From Aquificales bacterium (lineage in GTDB: Bacteria > Aquificota > Aquificia > Aquificales > Aquificaceae), in NCBI GenBank assembly GCA_015491275.1, contig WFWF01000105.1:1-6808 (forward strand): a DNA stretch of 6,808 bases, in the 5' to 3' direction. Position numbers and translations under genes: made by a program. This document shows positions 5,775 through 6,808 of this stretch, one piece after another. Numbering within the stretch: position 1 is the stretch's first letter; each line of letters starts with the position of its first letter. The notes below the pieces were generated by a model. It ran no database searches, was not told the origin of the DNA, and worked only from the letters and a program-made list of their open reading frames with translations.

Positions 5775-6565
5775 CAAAGGCTGTTATCTGTGGTGCCTTG
5801 GGAAGGATGGGCAAAGCAATACTGGAGGTTGCGGAGGAGGATCCGGATGTTGAAATAGTGGCAGGTGTTGAACACCCAGATTGTGTCAGAAGCACAGATC
5901 TTGGTGAAGCAACCGGAATATCTTCATATAAGGGTAAGTCACTCACCTCAAGACTTGAAGAAGTTCTTGAATATACAGATGTAGTTGTTGATTTTTCTGG
6001 AAACCCCGTATCCGCGGTTGGTCACACAGCCCTTGCCTCAGCGGATGGTAAGGCAGTAGTTATAGGTACGACGGGTTTTTCCGAAAAGGAAATAGAAGAA
6101 ATTAAGTCTATGGCAAAGCAAGCACCCATCCTACTTTCACCCAATATGAGCTTGGGGGTAAACCTGCTATTTAAGCTTGTTGAAATAGCGTCAAGCGTTC
6201 TAAAAGATAAGGATTTTGATATTGAACTTACGGAAATTCATCATAGATTTAAAAAGGATGCACCGAGCGGTACTGCAATGAAACTGCTTGAGATAATAAA
6301 AAATTCTACCGGTAGGGAAGATGTTGTTTTAGGAAGGCAAGGTTTAACAAGCAGGCATGAAAAAGAGATAGGTGTTTTCGCTCTCAGGGGAGGAGATGTA
6401 GTGGGAGATCATACGGTTTATTTCCTCGGCATGGGTGAAAGAATAGAACTTACCCACAGGGCAACAAGCAGAAAAACTTTTGCAAAAGGTACCGTTGAAG
6501 CCATCAAATGGATAAAGGGAAAATCCCCCGGTTTTTACAGTATGTTTGATGTCCTCGGATTATGA
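5771..6565 (+). CDS. dapB: 4-hydroxy-tetrahydrodipicolinate reductase
   Basis: DapB is the cytosolic NAD(P)H-dependent reductase that makes tetrahydrodipicolinate on the way to diaminopimelate and lysine, and so feeds peptidoglycan synthesis. The 264-aa protein has a Rossmann nucleotide-binding motif GALGRMG at 8-14, DFSGNP, GTTGFS, and PNMSLGVNLLFKL. The catalytic block runs EIHHRFKKDAPSGTA, with His157 and Lys161 matching E. coli His159 and Lys163. The C-terminal GGDVVGDHTVYF and HRATSR blocks are also present. The acidic Glu34 at the end of the second strand is kept, while the next residue is His35 where E. coli has Arg39, a residue that contacts the NADPH phosphate; this may shift cofactor preference towards NADH. 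GGAGAGG at 5757-5763 gives an excellent ribosome binding site 7 nt before ATG 5771, inside the preceding gene. The stop overlaps mutS2 (ATGA). Confidence 0.97.
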   Translation: MTKAVICGALGRMGKAILEVAEEDPDVEIVAGVEHPDCVRSTDLGEATGISSYKGKSLTSRLEEVLEYTDVVVDFSGNPVSAVGHTALASADGKAVVIGTTGFSEKEIEEIKSMAKQAPILLSPNMSLGVNLLFKLVEIASSVLKDKDFDIELTEIHHRFKKDAPSGTAMKLLEIIKNSTGREDVVLGRQGLTSRHEKEIGVFALRGGDVVGDHTVYFLGMGERIELTHRATSRKTFAKGTVEAIKWIKGKSPGFYSMFDVLGL

Positions 6566-6808
6566 GGGAAGCGGATCTTGAAAAACTTGAGTTCTGGAAA
6601 ATAAAAGAACATCTGAAAAAATTTACAAATTCGGAAGCTACGGAGAAATATATAGATAAGATAAGACCTTTAAAAAACAAAGAGGCGATAAACGAGGAAA
6701 TTGAACTTTCAAAAACCTTTTTTAACATAGCGGAAAGGATTGAAATTTATAGATTTGAAGACATAGAGGATATTATTGAAAAATCAAAGATACCAGGTGT
6801 ATTCTTAA
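6562..6808 (+). CDS. mutS2: Endonuclease MutS2, N-terminal fragment (3' partial)
   Basis: The frame opens at ATG 6562 in an ATGA overlap with the dapB stop and stays open to the window edge, giving 82 residues. It begins MREADLEKLEFWKIKEHLKKF, the usual MutS2 opening (LEKLEF.KI...L). It continues with a TNSEATEKYIDKIRPL segment and a charged helix (NEEIELSKTF). A FEDIEDIIEKSKIPGVF segment at the end matches the 'DI...L..A..GG.L' region of the family's N-terminal domain. Full MutS2 is about 750-790 aa, with ATPase and C-terminal Smr nuclease domains that would lie past the window, so about one tenth is seen. MutS2 has been linked to suppression of recombination and, more recently, to rescue of collided ribosomes. 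The call rests on the N-terminal domain only. The gene has only a weak CGGA upstream and is probably coupled to dapB. Confidence 0.82.
   Translation, partial: MREADLEKLEFWKIKEHLKKFTNSEATEKYIDKIRPLKNKEAINEEIELSKTFFNIAERIEIYRFEDIEDIIEKSKIPGVFL

Noticed and set aside
5677..5946. Antisense open frames opposite the start of dapB
   Set aside because: Their translations are Ser/Pro/Leu-rich reverse-complement artefacts over the conserved dapB nucleotide-binding region.

Overview
This window reads as a compact chromosomal segment of a thermophilic, Gram-negative-type bacterium. My best guess is a member of the Aquificota (Aquifex/Hydrogenobacter-like). The guess rests on the heavy use of AGA/AGG for arginine and ATA for isoleucine, the Lys/Glu-rich proteins, the very tight gene packing, and a mix of outer-membrane-type genes (a CpoB-like TPR protein and a DUF374 acyltransferase) with deep-branching versions of housekeeping enzymes. 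Lineage is inferred, not proven. Only about 77 bases (roughly 1%) lie outside coding sequence: 6, 26 and 45 bp gaps. I see no tRNA, rRNA, mobile element, CRISPR array or clear hairpin terminator.

Layout. (1) A forward block at 1-2585 holds the tail of a TPR protein resembling the C-terminus of CpoB/YbgF, then uppS (undecaprenyl diphosphate synthase), cdsA (CDP-diacylglycerol synthase) and a galT-like nucleotidylyltransferase. The last three overlap by 8 and 4 bp and are probably translationally coupled. (2) queC (2566-3225, minus), for queuosine/7-deazaguanine biosynthesis, converges on galT with a 20-bp tail overlap. (3) A 26-bp AT-rich divergent promoter region separates queC from a forward pair, khtT-like (soluble RCK_C regulator) and khtU-like (CPA2 membrane antiporter), which overlap by 1 bp. 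(4) A DUF374 acyltransferase (4851-5480, minus) converges on khtU with a 32-bp overlap. (5) After a 45-bp divergent gap, a forward operon starts with an unrecognised 82-aa acidic protein, followed by dapB (lysine/diaminopimelate pathway) and the beginning of mutS2, each joined by an ATGA stop/start overlap.

Much of the content concerns the cell envelope: the polyprenyl carrier (UppS), phospholipid precursor (CdsA), diaminopimelate for peptidoglycan (DapB), a possible lipid A or phospholipid acyltransferase (DUF374), and a CpoB-like protein. The KhtTU pair would handle K+/H+ balance. QueC (tRNA modification) and MutS2 (DNA or ribosome maintenance) are ordinary neighbours in a genome that strings unrelated genes together. 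I do not see a new multi-gene system. The points most worth a second look are the unknown 82-aa protein coupled to dapB, the CxxC tail on KhtT, the altered metal-site histidine in GalT, the possible lipid A role of the DUF374 protein, and the start sites without visible Shine-Dalgarno sequences in the divergent gaps.
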